Of a stretch of DNA of 12,591 nucleotides, positions 5,919-12,591 are shown piece by piece. Both the position numbers and the translations under genes were made by a program. The stretch is from NCBI GenBank assembly GCA_003483745.1, contig DMYD01000023.1, positions 1 through 12,591 of the forward strand, read 5' to 3'. Every line of letters begins with the position of its first letter. Within the stretch, counting starts at the first letter, position 1. The notes beneath the pieces were generated by a model. That model ran no database searches and had not been told where the DNA came from. It was given only the letters and a program-made list of their open reading frames with translations. This DNA comes from Roseburia sp. (GTDB lineage Bacteria > Bacillota > Clostridia > Lachnospirales > Lachnospiraceae).

Positions 5919-7283
5919 ATGAAACGTATTGATTTTGAAAACGGAACCGTAACTGAAAATATATTAAGCGCTGCCCTCCCTATGCTTGCAGCCCAGATTT
6001 TAAGTCTGCTCTATAACATTGTAGACCGCATTTATATTGGTCGTATCCCGGATATCGGGACCACAGCGCTTGGTGCTGTCGGACTTTGTTTTCCGCTTAT
6101 TATGATCATCACGGCATGCAGCAATCTGTTCGGGAGCGGCGGCGCACCGCTTTTTTCGATCAACCGTGGGAAAGGTGATAAAGAACAGGCAAACAGGATC
6201 TTAAATACCTCTTTTTCCATGGTATGTGCCAGTGCACTCCTCCTGATGGGAACCGGTCTTCTCTTTGCAAAACCGCTTCTCATTCTTTTTGGTGCCTCAA
6301 AAAATGCTCTGACTTTTGCCAGACCTTATATGATGCTGTATCTGCTCGGTACACTTCCATCCATGATTGCTACTGGCATGAACCCTTTTATCAATGCACA
6401 GGGGTATTCCACAACCGGGATGTTTTCCGTGGCAATCGGTGCAATCACAAACATTCTCCTGGATCCGCTCTTTATTTTCACCTTCCATCTGGGCGTAAAC
6501 GGTGCAGCGGCCGCCACTGTATTGTCACAGATTTTATCTGCACTGTTTGTGTTTCATTTTCTGCGCCGCAAAGCGGAGATCAAAGTCCGCCTGCTTCGAA
6601 AAAATGAACTTTCCTCCTGCATTCCTCTCGCGAAAAGTATCATCAGCCTCGGTACATCCGGTTTTATCATGCAGCTCACCAACAGTCTCGTCTCCATCTG
6701 CTGCAATCATGTACTCTCCGTCACCGGTGGCGATGTGTACGTCTCTGTCATGACAATTGTCTCAAGTGTCCGCCAGATGGTGGAAACTCCGATCTATGCG
6801 ATCACGGAAGGTTCCTCCCCAATCATAAGCTACAACTATGGTGCCCTCCGCCCCACGCGCGTCAAAAAAGCCGGCATCACGATGGCTCTTATGGCGCTCG
6901 TCTATACCGGCCTCATGTGGAGCGTGATCATTCTCGCCCCGGAATATTTAATTGGTGTTTTCAGTTCGGATACTGCACTGTCAGCAGACGCCGTTCCCGC
7001 ATTAAAACTGTATTTTGCTGCATTTATCTTTATGGATCTGCAGTATATCGGTCAGACTGTTTTTAAATCTTTAAACAAACGCAAACAGGCTATTTTCTTT
7101 TCCCTGCTGCGCAAAGTTTTTATCGTCGTACCTCTGACCTATCTCCTGCCATACGCCTTCCATATGGGAACAGACGGCGTATTTCTTGCAGAACCGATCT
7201 CAAACGTGATCGGCGGCAGTCTGTGTTTTATCACGATGCTGCTCACTGTGCTGCCGGAGCTGAACCGGATGGAAAAGCAGTAA
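5919..7283 (+). CDS. MATE family multidrug/cation efflux transporter
   Basis: This 454-residue integral membrane protein exports cationic drugs or metabolites in exchange for Na+ or H+. It starts with a short polar tail, then LPMLAAQILSLLYNIVDRIYIG (20-41), the typical first helix of MATE proteins including YNxVD, followed by GSGGAPLFS and about twelve hydrophobic segments in two repeats; the length is normal. The start at 5919 is chosen because GAGG (5909-5912) lies 6 nt upstream and the family N-terminus fits; an in-frame ATG at 5868 would add 17 unusual residues and precedes the likely transcription start. It is divergent from the LysR gene, which is its likely regulator. Its last 41 bp overlap the 3' end of the convergent recQ gene. 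The specific substrate cannot be inferred. Confidence 0.9.
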   Translation: MKRIDFENGTVTENILSAALPMLAAQILSLLYNIVDRIYIGRIPDIGTTALGAVGLCFPLIMIITACSNLFGSGGAPLFSINRGKGDKEQANRILNTSFSMVCASALLLMGTGLLFAKPLLILFGASKNALTFARPYMMLYLLGTLPSMIATGMNPFINAQGYSTTGMFSVAIGAITNILLDPLFIFTFHLGVNGAAAATVLSQILSALFVFHFLRRKAEIKVRLLRKNELSSCIPLAKSIISLGTSGFIMQLTNSLVSICCNHVLSVTGGDVYVSVMTIVSSVRQMVETPIYAITEGSSPIISYNYGALRPTRVKKAGITMALMALVYTGLMWSVIILAPEYLIGVFSSDTALSADAVPALKLYFAAFIFMDLQYIGQTVFKSLNKRKQAIFFSLLRKVFIVVPLTYLLPYAFHMGTDGVFLAEPISNVIGGSLCFITMLLTVLPELNRMEKQ

Positions 7284-9231
7284 AATACTCTTTCAATTCC
7301 GCCACGATCATCTTCTGGCTCTCCCTCGTGTGGATCAGGGCATAATAATGTCCGCCTCCAAATTTTGATCTTCTTTCCTCTTCCCGTATCCCCGCTGCGG
7401 TGCCTTTTTCGGTTACGCGTCTGACGTGGGTTTCGCCTTGCACCTCCTCTTTCAAATAACCTTTTTGCACGAGCAGCTCATTGACAAAAGCTGCCGTCAG
7501 TTTTTTACGGTCTTTTTCCCCACAAAGTGCATTGATCTGATCGGTCAGTTCCGATATCATGCAGGAGTCAGAAAACGTTACCTGATCTAATTTTTCCGGT
7601 GCAATATAAAACGGCTGTTTCTTTTTTCTCGCCGGGGCTTTCGCCACAGTCTCTACTGTCGCAACTCCTTCTGTCTTTCCTGTTGTCATATTTTCGGTTT
7701 CATGTGTCTGTAAAAACTTTCGGATGATCTCTGTAAAATTCTCCCCGTAGCTTGCAATCTTCTGTGCACCCATTCCGTAAACGTCTGCCATCTGCGCTTT
7801 ATCAGCCGGACATTTAGCGCACATATCTTTCAACGTTTTATCCGAACAGATGATAAATGGAGGTACGCCCTGTTTTGCTGCAAGCTCCAACCGGCATTTA
7901 CGCAGCTCCTCAAACAGCTCCTGTCCCTCTTTCGTTAAATCTGCAAGTTCCGCGGTCTTTTTCTTTGCCTTTCCGGTCTCTATATAATTTTCCTCCGCCT
8001 CGTCCTCCGTCACAACGCAGTTACTGCATTTCTCACAGGTACACGGACTGTAATCCCCGAAATAATTCAGGATATACCGGCGCAGGCACTCATCTGTCTC
8101 ACAATAGTTAATCATCTGATTCAGCTTCCGCTGTTCATTTGCCCGGACTGCCGGATCCCCCGCCGTATAACCACCCTCTATTGCCTTATAATCGAGCAGT
8201 CGTTTGTTGATCATGATATCCTGCTTGGAAAAGAAAAGCACACACTCTGCTTCCTCCCCGTCGCGCCCGGCTCTTCCCGCCTCCTGGTAATAATATTCAA
8301 GGCTTTGCGGCATATTATAATGGAGAACATAACGCACATTGGATTTGTCGATCCCCATTCCAAATGCGTTGGTCGCAACCATCACACGGATCCTGTCATA
8401 GGTAAAATCATCCTGACTCTCTTTCCGTTCTTCCAAAGAAAGCCCCGCATGGTACCGCCCTGCCAGAATGCCGTGCTGCAATAAAAGTTCACAGACACTA
8501 TCCACATTCTTTTTTGTCGCACAGTAGATGATCCCGCTCTCATCCTCATGCCTTTTGACATAATTTAAAATACTGTTGTCCGTCTCTTTTCCACCTTTTC
8601 GCTTTACGACACGGAAGAAAAGATTCGGCCGGTCAAACCCGGTCACGACAGTCACCGGATTCTGCAGGTGCAGACTTCCCGTGATATCCTGTTTGACGCG
8701 CTCGGTCGCTGTCGCCGTAAATGCGCTGACCACAGGGCGTCTCGGCAGTCTTGCAAGAAAATCTGCAATCTCTAAATAGCTTGGCCTGAAATCCTGTCCC
8801 CACTGGGAAATACAGTGTGCCTCATCCACTGTCACCATCGAAATGTCTGCCCGGCATGCAAAATCTAAAAAACGCATGGTATTTAACCGCTCCGGTGCCA
8901 CATAAATAATTTTGTACTGTCCCTGTGCCGCATACAAAAGTGCTGCCCGGATCTGATTTTCTGTCAGTGAACTGTTGATGTATGCCGCATGTACTCCTGC
9001 CTGATTTAATGCTTTGACCTGATCAGACATCAGGGAAATCAGCGGCGAGATCACGATCGTGATGCCTGAAAGCATCAGTGCCGGGACCTGATAGCAGAGT
9101 GATTTTCCGGCACCGGTCGGCATGATGCCAAGAACGTCGCTGCCATTTAAGATGCCTTCCATCAAGTCCTGCTGACCGGGGCGGAGGGTGTCGTATCCAA
9201 AATAATGTTTGAGTGTCTGATATAAATTCAA
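7243..9231 (-). CDS. recQ: ATP-dependent DNA helicase RecQ
   Basis: This 662-residue superfamily 2 helicase unwinds DNA 3' to 5' in recombination and fork repair. Numbered from the TTG start, it shows LRPGQ (16-20), Walker A TGAGKS (39-44), DEAH (136-139) in the RecQ context DEAHCISQWGQDFRPSY, FTATAT (171-176) and QEAGRAGRDG (316-325). Zinc ligands C382, C399, C402 and C405 keep the exact E. coli RecQ spacing (x16, x2, x2). An HRDC-like domain spans about 433-508. A basic linker (531-538) leads to a further winged-helix-like segment (about 541-645), longer than E. coli RecQ and resembling an RQC-like minor domain. The TTG at 9231 is preferred over ATG at 9273 because AAGGAG (9241-9246) lies 9 nt upstream and the protein then begins NLYQTLKHYFG. 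It is last in the run after the NSS transporter gene. Confidence 0.92.
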   Translation of the reverse strand: MNLYQTLKHYFGYDTLRPGQQDLMEGILNGSDVLGIMPTGAGKSLCYQVPALMLSGITIVISPLISLMSDQVKALNQAGVHAAYINSSLTENQIRAALLYAAQGQYKIIYVAPERLNTMRFLDFACRADISMVTVDEAHCISQWGQDFRPSYLEIADFLARLPRRPVVSAFTATATERVKQDITGSLHLQNPVTVVTGFDRPNLFFRVVKRKGGKETDNSILNYVKRHEDESGIIYCATKKNVDSVCELLLQHGILAGRYHAGLSLEERKESQDDFTYDRIRVMVATNAFGMGIDKSNVRYVLHYNMPQSLEYYYQEAGRAGRDGEEAECVLFFSKQDIMINKRLLDYKAIEGGYTAGDPAVRANEQRKLNQMINYCETDECLRRYILNYFGDYSPCTCEKCSNCVVTEDEAEENYIETGKAKKKTAELADLTKEGQELFEELRKCRLELAAKQGVPPFIICSDKTLKDMCAKCPADKAQMADVYGMGAQKIASYGENFTEIIRKFLQTHETENMTTGKTEGVATVETVAKAPARKKKQPFYIAPEKLDQVTFSDSCMISELTDQINALCGEKDRKKLTAAFVNELLVQKGYLKEEVQGETHVRRVTEKGTAAGIREEERRSKFGGGHYYALIHTRESQKMIVAELKEYFTAFPSGSAPAAQ

Positions 9232-9240
9232 AATTTGTTT

Positions 9241-9246
9241 CTCCTT
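9241..9246 (-). promoter_or_regulatory. Ribosome binding site fixing the recQ TTG start
   Basis: AAGGAG on the minus strand lies 9 nt before the TTG at 9229-9231 and downstream of the alternative ATG at 9273. It directly follows the stop codon of the NSS transporter gene (9248-9250). Confidence 0.65.
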
Positions 9247-9247
9247 T

Positions 9248-10669
9248 TTACATTGCAATCCAGCCAAATGCATTTGCCACGGAACTGATCAGTATGATCA
9301 GCGCAAAGACCGGGCACAGATATTTGATCATCACAATAAAAATCTTTTTCCTGCGGAATGTGCTCTCTCCGTGCATGATCTCCTCTTCCATCCGCTTCAT
9401 CCCGACGATTCTCGATACAAACAGGCTTGTGAGCATTGCCGCAATCGGCATCATCACAGAGTTCGTCAGGAAATCAAAGAAATCCAAAAACTGCATGCCG
9501 ATAATTTTAATGCCTGCTAACGGTCCATATCCCAGTGAAGATAAACTTCCAAGCGCGATCATGATCACTCCGACTAAAACCGTTGCTCTTCTTCTGCTCC
9601 ATCCCAGCTCATCCTCAAAGGTGGAAACCGCGCTCTCAGTCAATGCGATAGAACTTGTCACTGCCGCAAACAGTACTAGCAGGAAAAATAGGATTCCGAC
9701 TACCGTCCCAAATCCCATATTCTCAAACACTTTTGGAATTGTAATAAACATCAATGCCGGTCCCGCCTGCAGGGTATCCGGGTCGCCGCCCGAAAATGCG
9801 AACACCGCCGGAATGATCATCAGTCCCGCCATAATAGCGATCGCCGTGTCAAACACTTCCACATTTCTTGTGGAATCTTCCAGTGATGTTTCTTTTTTCA
9901 TATAGGATCCAAATGTAATCAGGATTCCCATTGCGATCGACAGCGAATAAAACATCTGTCCCATCGCCGCTACCACCGTCATCCAGGAAAAGTTCTTCAC
10001 ATTTGGCACAAGAAAATATTTTACACCCTCTATGGCACCCGGTCTTGTCACAGAATACACTGCGATCAGGACGGACAATACGATTAGTATCGGCATCATA
10101 AATTTCGAGACACGCTCGATGCCATTCCGTACACCCGCATAAATGATCGTCAGTGTAAACAGACAGAACAGGATAAAACAGAGTTCCGTGGATACTCCAT
10201 TTGAGATAAATTCCGAAAAATATCCGTCCGCTGCCAGCATTTTTCCATTTCCCCTGACATACTCGATCAGATATTTGATGACCCAGCCGCCGATCACGGA
10301 ATAATACGGCACGATCAATACAGGTATGATCGCATTGATCCATCCACCGGCTGACAGCCATCCGGCTTTTCCAAAGGCATGAAATGCCCCCACCGGACTT
10401 TTTCTCGTCATTCGTCCAAGTGCCGACTCCGCCACGATCATTGTGTATCCAAAAGTCAGAGCCAGCAAAATATAGATCAAAAGAAAGATTCCTCCGCCGT
10501 ATTTTGCCGCAAGATATGGAAAACGCCATATATTTCCAAGTCCTACGGACGCACCTGCGGCGGACAGTACATAACCCAGTTTCCCGGAAAAAGAACTTCT
10601 TTTGTTGTCGTGTGTGTGTAAATTGCTCATATCTTTTTGTTCACGGTTTGTGAAACAGTCTCCCTTCAT
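9248..10669 (-). CDS. Sodium-dependent neurotransmitter:sodium symporter (NSS/SNF) family transporter
   Basis: This 473-residue LeuT-fold protein would import an amino acid or related amine with Na+. The first helix carries the family hallmark GASVGLGNIWRFPYLAAKYGGG (39-60 region), with the unwound GLGN and the RFP motif. The sixth carries MGQMFYSLSIAMG, where substrate and Na+ bind. I count eleven membrane segments, the usual number for bacterial members such as Tyt1 and MhsT. The ATG at 10669 has only a weak purine-rich upstream sequence; M14 (10630) is an alternative and gives a tail nearer to homologs, but also lacks a good RBS. The gene begins 18 nt after the MFS gene ends, suggesting co-transcription. 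The substrate is unknown; amino acids are the default guess for bacterial members. Confidence 0.9.
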   Translation of the reverse strand: MKGDCFTNREQKDMSNLHTHDNKRSSFSGKLGYVLSAAGASVGLGNIWRFPYLAAKYGGGIFLLIYILLALTFGYTMIVAESALGRMTRKSPVGAFHAFGKAGWLSAGGWINAIIPVLIVPYYSVIGGWVIKYLIEYVRGNGKMLAADGYFSEFISNGVSTELCFILFCLFTLTIIYAGVRNGIERVSKFMMPILIVLSVLIAVYSVTRPGAIEGVKYFLVPNVKNFSWMTVVAAMGQMFYSLSIAMGILITFGSYMKKETSLEDSTRNVEVFDTAIAIMAGLMIIPAVFAFSGGDPDTLQAGPALMFITIPKVFENMGFGTVVGILFFLLVLFAAVTSSIALTESAVSTFEDELGWSRRRATVLVGVIMIALGSLSSLGYGPLAGIKIIGMQFLDFFDFLTNSVMMPIAAMLTSLFVSRIVGMKRMEEEIMHGESTFRRKKIFIVMIKYLCPVFALIILISSVANAFGWIAM

Positions 10670-10687
10670 TTTTTGTTTTCTTCTCTA

Positions 10688-11842
10688 TTACCGCACCAGC
10701 CGGAATGTCTTTTCCACCATGAAAAACATTAACACAATGAAAATCAGCACATAGGCCGGCAGCAATGTGATAGAAATATGGTTTGCGATCAGTCCAAAGA
10801 CCGGAGGCATAAATGTAGAACCAACATAAGCACTCGCCATCTGGATACCGATGATCGCCTGCGAATTTTTTTCTCCAAAATTTGCCGGTGTGGCATGGAT
10901 GATCGATGGATAGACCGGTGCACATCCAATCCCCATCACGACAAGTCCTGCCAGAGCTGCCGTGTCAGACGGAATCGGCAGAAGTACTGCAGCACAGCCA
11001 GCCAGTAAAATAGTTGTGCCAAGCCTGATCATCTTATGATCGCCTAATTTTTCCGTTACAAATCCGGCTAAAAATCTTCCGAGCGTAATACCGCTGCAGA
11101 ATAATGCCGCATATGCTGCCGCACGCTCCGCAGAGATTCCTTTCGCACCGACTAAATAACTGCTTGACCAGAGGATCAGTGTGGATTCCAATGCACAATA
11201 AGAGAAAAATCCAAGCAAGAGCTGTGGTACGCCTTTGATCTTCACTGCACCGCGTATTCCAATCACCTCGTGCTGCTCTTCCTGCTGTTCTGCCGTTTTG
11301 TTGACTTTCCAGACCGGAAGTGTCACAAACAGAATCATTGTTATCCCAATCTGAAGAAAAGATACCATGCGGTAACCGTTCTGCCAGGATGAGGTGGTCA
11401 GTGCATAGCTCATTATGTACGGGCTGATGATTGTTCCCACGCCCCAGAAACAATGCAGCCAGCTCATATGTTTTGATGAATAATGCAATGCAACATAGTT
11501 ATTGAGTGCCACATCGATAGCTCCTGCGCCAAGTCCATACGGAATCGCCCACAGGCACAACATGTAAAATGCGCTCGACGTCGAAAAGCCAAACAAGGCA
11601 GCTGCCGTTAACAGGACACTGCATACCGTAACGATCTGTGTTCCAAATTTCTTTGTCAGGCGTTCCGACATTAAACTTGAACAGATCGTCCCTGCAGAGA
11701 TGATCATTGTGACCAGTCCCGCATAGGACAGCGGCACCGAAAATGCCTCATGCATGATCGGCCATGCCGAACCAAGCAGAGAGTCCGGTAAGCCAAGACT
11801 TATAAATGCCATGTAAATTAACAGTAATAATAGTGTGTACAT
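10688..11842 (-). CDS. Major facilitator superfamily transporter (fucose permease/FHS-like)
   Basis: This 384-residue protein has about twelve membrane helices in a 6+6 layout with a charged central loop (near 206-230, containing AEQQEEQHEV). The N-terminus FISLGLPDSLLGSAWP is typical of the small MFS branch near fucose/sugar permeases. GRFLAGFVTEKLGDHK in the second half matches MFS motif A, and a related but weaker loop (SERLTKKFG) follows helix 2. The direction and substrate of transport cannot be decided from sequence. The start is supported by AAGGAG (11849-11854) 6 nt upstream. It is the first gene of a minus-strand run with the NSS transporter and recQ, and is divergent from the sensor-like gene at 12023. 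Confidence 0.88.
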   Translation of the reverse strand: MYTLLLLLIYMAFISLGLPDSLLGSAWPIMHEAFSVPLSYAGLVTMIISAGTICSSLMSERLTKKFGTQIVTVCSVLLTAAALFGFSTSSAFYMLCLWAIPYGLGAGAIDVALNNYVALHYSSKHMSWLHCFWGVGTIISPYIMSYALTTSSWQNGYRMVSFLQIGITMILFVTLPVWKVNKTAEQQEEQHEVIGIRGAVKIKGVPQLLLGFFSYCALESTLILWSSSYLVGAKGISAERAAAYAALFCSGITLGRFLAGFVTEKLGDHKMIRLGTTILLAGCAAVLLPIPSDTAALAGLVVMGIGCAPVYPSIIHATPANFGEKNSQAIIGIQMASAYVGSTFMPPVFGLIANHISITLLPAYVLIFIVLMFFMVEKTFRLVR

Positions 11843-11918
11843 TTTTTGCTCCTTTATTTATCCAATTCGCCGTTTGCCACTTATACAAGTATCTTGACTC
11901 GCTTCGCCCGGCAGTCTT

Positions 11919-11947
11919 ATTATATCTTGAACGCCACCAAAAATCCA
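11919..11947 (-). promoter_or_regulatory. Candidate promoter of the MFS-NSS-recQ run
   Basis: A perfect TATAAT (11919-11924, minus strand) has a weak TGGATT at the -35 position (11942-11947) with 17 bp between. Transcription would start near 11912, leaving a leader of about 70 nt. The leader contains a GC-rich imperfect hairpin around 11897-11917 (GACTGC paired with GCGAGTC). Confidence 0.4.
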
Positions 11948-11962
11948 CGCAATATTATAGAA

Positions 11963-11987
11963 TATTATCCCATAACATGGTAAAATA
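11963..11987. promoter_or_regulatory. Imperfect 25-bp palindrome in the divergent intergenic region
   Basis: TATTATCCCAT (11963-11973) and ATGGTAAAATA (11977-11987) are reverse complements at 9 of 11 positions around a 3-bp centre. It lies between the divergent MFS and sensor-like genes, close to both promoter regions, so it could be a shared operator. Short direct repeats (AATATTAT twice at 11951-11968; GGTAAAA twice at 11979-11995) overlap it. Confidence 0.35.
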
Positions 11988-12022
11988 AGGTAAAAGTATT
12001 ATTTGTGGAGATCTGATCATAG

Positions 12023-12591
12023 ATGAACTTAAGACAAAATAAAGAAAAAAACGCACAGCAAATGTTGACAGGCGTAATTTTGACATTATTTATCATGCTC
12101 CTGCTTTGTACCATATTTACAAATCAGGATGCAGCCTCTGTAAGCAAACTCAAAGCACGTCAGCCTGACAAAATACAATATCTGGATGATGGAATGGTAC
12201 TGCTTAGTTTTAACATTAACCGCAATGAAAGTAACAACGGTTCCCTTGTATTTTTTACCTCACATCAGCATGTGACCGTTTCTACGAAAAACAATGAAAT
12301 ATACAGATTGGATGACTCCGGTGGAATATGGGGGCATACAACAGGAAATGTATGGAATTTTGTCAAACTGCCGGCATATGCAGAAACAGTCATAGTCAGG
12401 CTGAAACCCTGTTATCCGGAAACAGCCGGTCAAATTGAACAATATTATATAGGAACCGGAAATGAAATCTATACAGGCATATTGCGTCAGTCTATGCCCA
12501 CTTTTATAGCGAGTGTATTTATTCTGTTAGCCGGTTTTTTTATCACGTGTTACTGGGTGTTTATTCACAACAGCAGCCATATAGACGGAAC
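12023..12591 (+). CDS. Membrane-anchored sensor-like protein, N-terminal part (runs off the right edge)
   Basis: The frame is open from ATG at 12023 to the window edge (189 codons). It shows a short basic tail, a membrane helix at about 14-33 (MLTGVILTLFIMLLLCTIF), an external domain of about 120 residues (34-155) and a second helix at about 158-181. The external part, with beta-rich stretches such as GSLVFFTSHQHV and the segment IWGHTTGNVWNFVKLP (102-117), resembles the ligand-sensing domains that precede GGDEF or histidine kinase modules in Lachnospiraceae membrane sensors. That is recall, and the output domain is not visible. An in-frame TAG directly precedes the ATG, fixing the upstream limit; GGAG at 12007-12010 is 12 nt away, a long spacing. 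The codon-like composition and two well-placed helices support a real gene. Confidence 0.7.
   Translation, partial: MNLRQNKEKNAQQMLTGVILTLFIMLLLCTIFTNQDAASVSKLKARQPDKIQYLDDGMVLLSFNINRNESNNGSLVFFTSHQHVTVSTKNNEIYRLDDSGGIWGHTTGNVWNFVKLPAYAETVIVRLKPCYPETAGQIEQYYIGTGNEIYTGILRQSMPTFIASVFILLAGFFITCYWVFIHNSSHIDG

Noticed and set aside
9232..9273. ATG start at 9273 for recQ
   Set aside because: It would overlap the NSS gene's end and place the strong AAGGAG inside the coding region; the TTG at 9231 has the RBS and gives a normal RecQ N-terminus.
9213..9905. Plus-strand 230-residue open frame opposite the NSS transporter gene
   Set aside because: It is antisense to well-conserved transporter helices, rich in Ser/Ile/Thr as expected from reversed membrane codons, and has no supporting start signals.
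9849..10529. Second minus-strand 226-residue frame within the NSS gene
   Set aside because: It is an out-of-frame overlap of the real transporter, with erratic Trp/Cys/His content and no family motif.
11748..11948. Minus-strand 66-residue frame across the MFS start and leader
   Set aside because: Half of it overlaps the MFS coding sequence in another frame and the rest is promoter/leader DNA; no RBS and no recognisable domain.

Overview
The window looks like chromosomal DNA of a low-to-moderate GC Gram-positive anaerobe, most likely a Lachnospiraceae (Roseburia/Agathobacter-like) gut Firmicute. This rests on the style of the proteins (HelD, RecQ with a C-terminal extension, a short SGNH hydrolase, MATE, FHS-like MFS), strong AGGAG-type ribosome binding sites, AT-rich intergenic DNA and TTG start use. 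No rRNA, tRNA, CRISPR array, phage module or transposase gene is visible.

Layout from left to right. (1) 1-109: a leader region with a probable promoter pointing out of the left edge. (2) 110-243: a 134-bp MITE-like element with 12-bp terminal inverted repeats, flanked by 8-bp direct repeats (GTAAAGTC). It has inserted into the very 3' end of the next gene and supplies its last nine codons and stop. (3) 215-4015, minus: one 1266-residue protein that joins an apparently intact HAD phosphatase/phosphomutase, a HelD-type RNA polymerase-recycling helicase and the N-terminal beta-sandwich module of a GH31 alpha-glucosidase without its catalytic barrel. (4) 4276-5781, minus: an operon of a LysR-type regulator, split by a one-base frameshift at a T7 tract, and a cytoplasmic SGNH hydrolase 1 nt downstream. 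(5) 5782-5918: an AT-rich divergent promoter region with a 16-bp perfect inverted repeat. (6) 5919-7283, plus: a MATE efflux pump. (7) 7243-11842, minus: MFS transporter, Na+-coupled NSS transporter and RecQ helicase in a tight run; recQ ends inside the 3' end of the convergent MATE gene. (8) 11843-12022: a divergent regulatory region with an imperfect palindrome. (9) 12023 to the right edge, plus: the start of a membrane sensor-like protein that runs off the window.

How the genes may work together: the LysR regulator lies divergent to the MATE pump and is co-transcribed with the hydrolase, a common arrangement for local control of export. The MFS-NSS-RecQ run mixes two transporters with DNA repair and is probably co-transcribed without obvious functional unity. 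The strongest candidates for something undescribed are the HAD-HelD-GH31N fusion and the mobile element that rewrote its C-terminus; the possible U UUU UUC frameshift in the LysR gene comes next.
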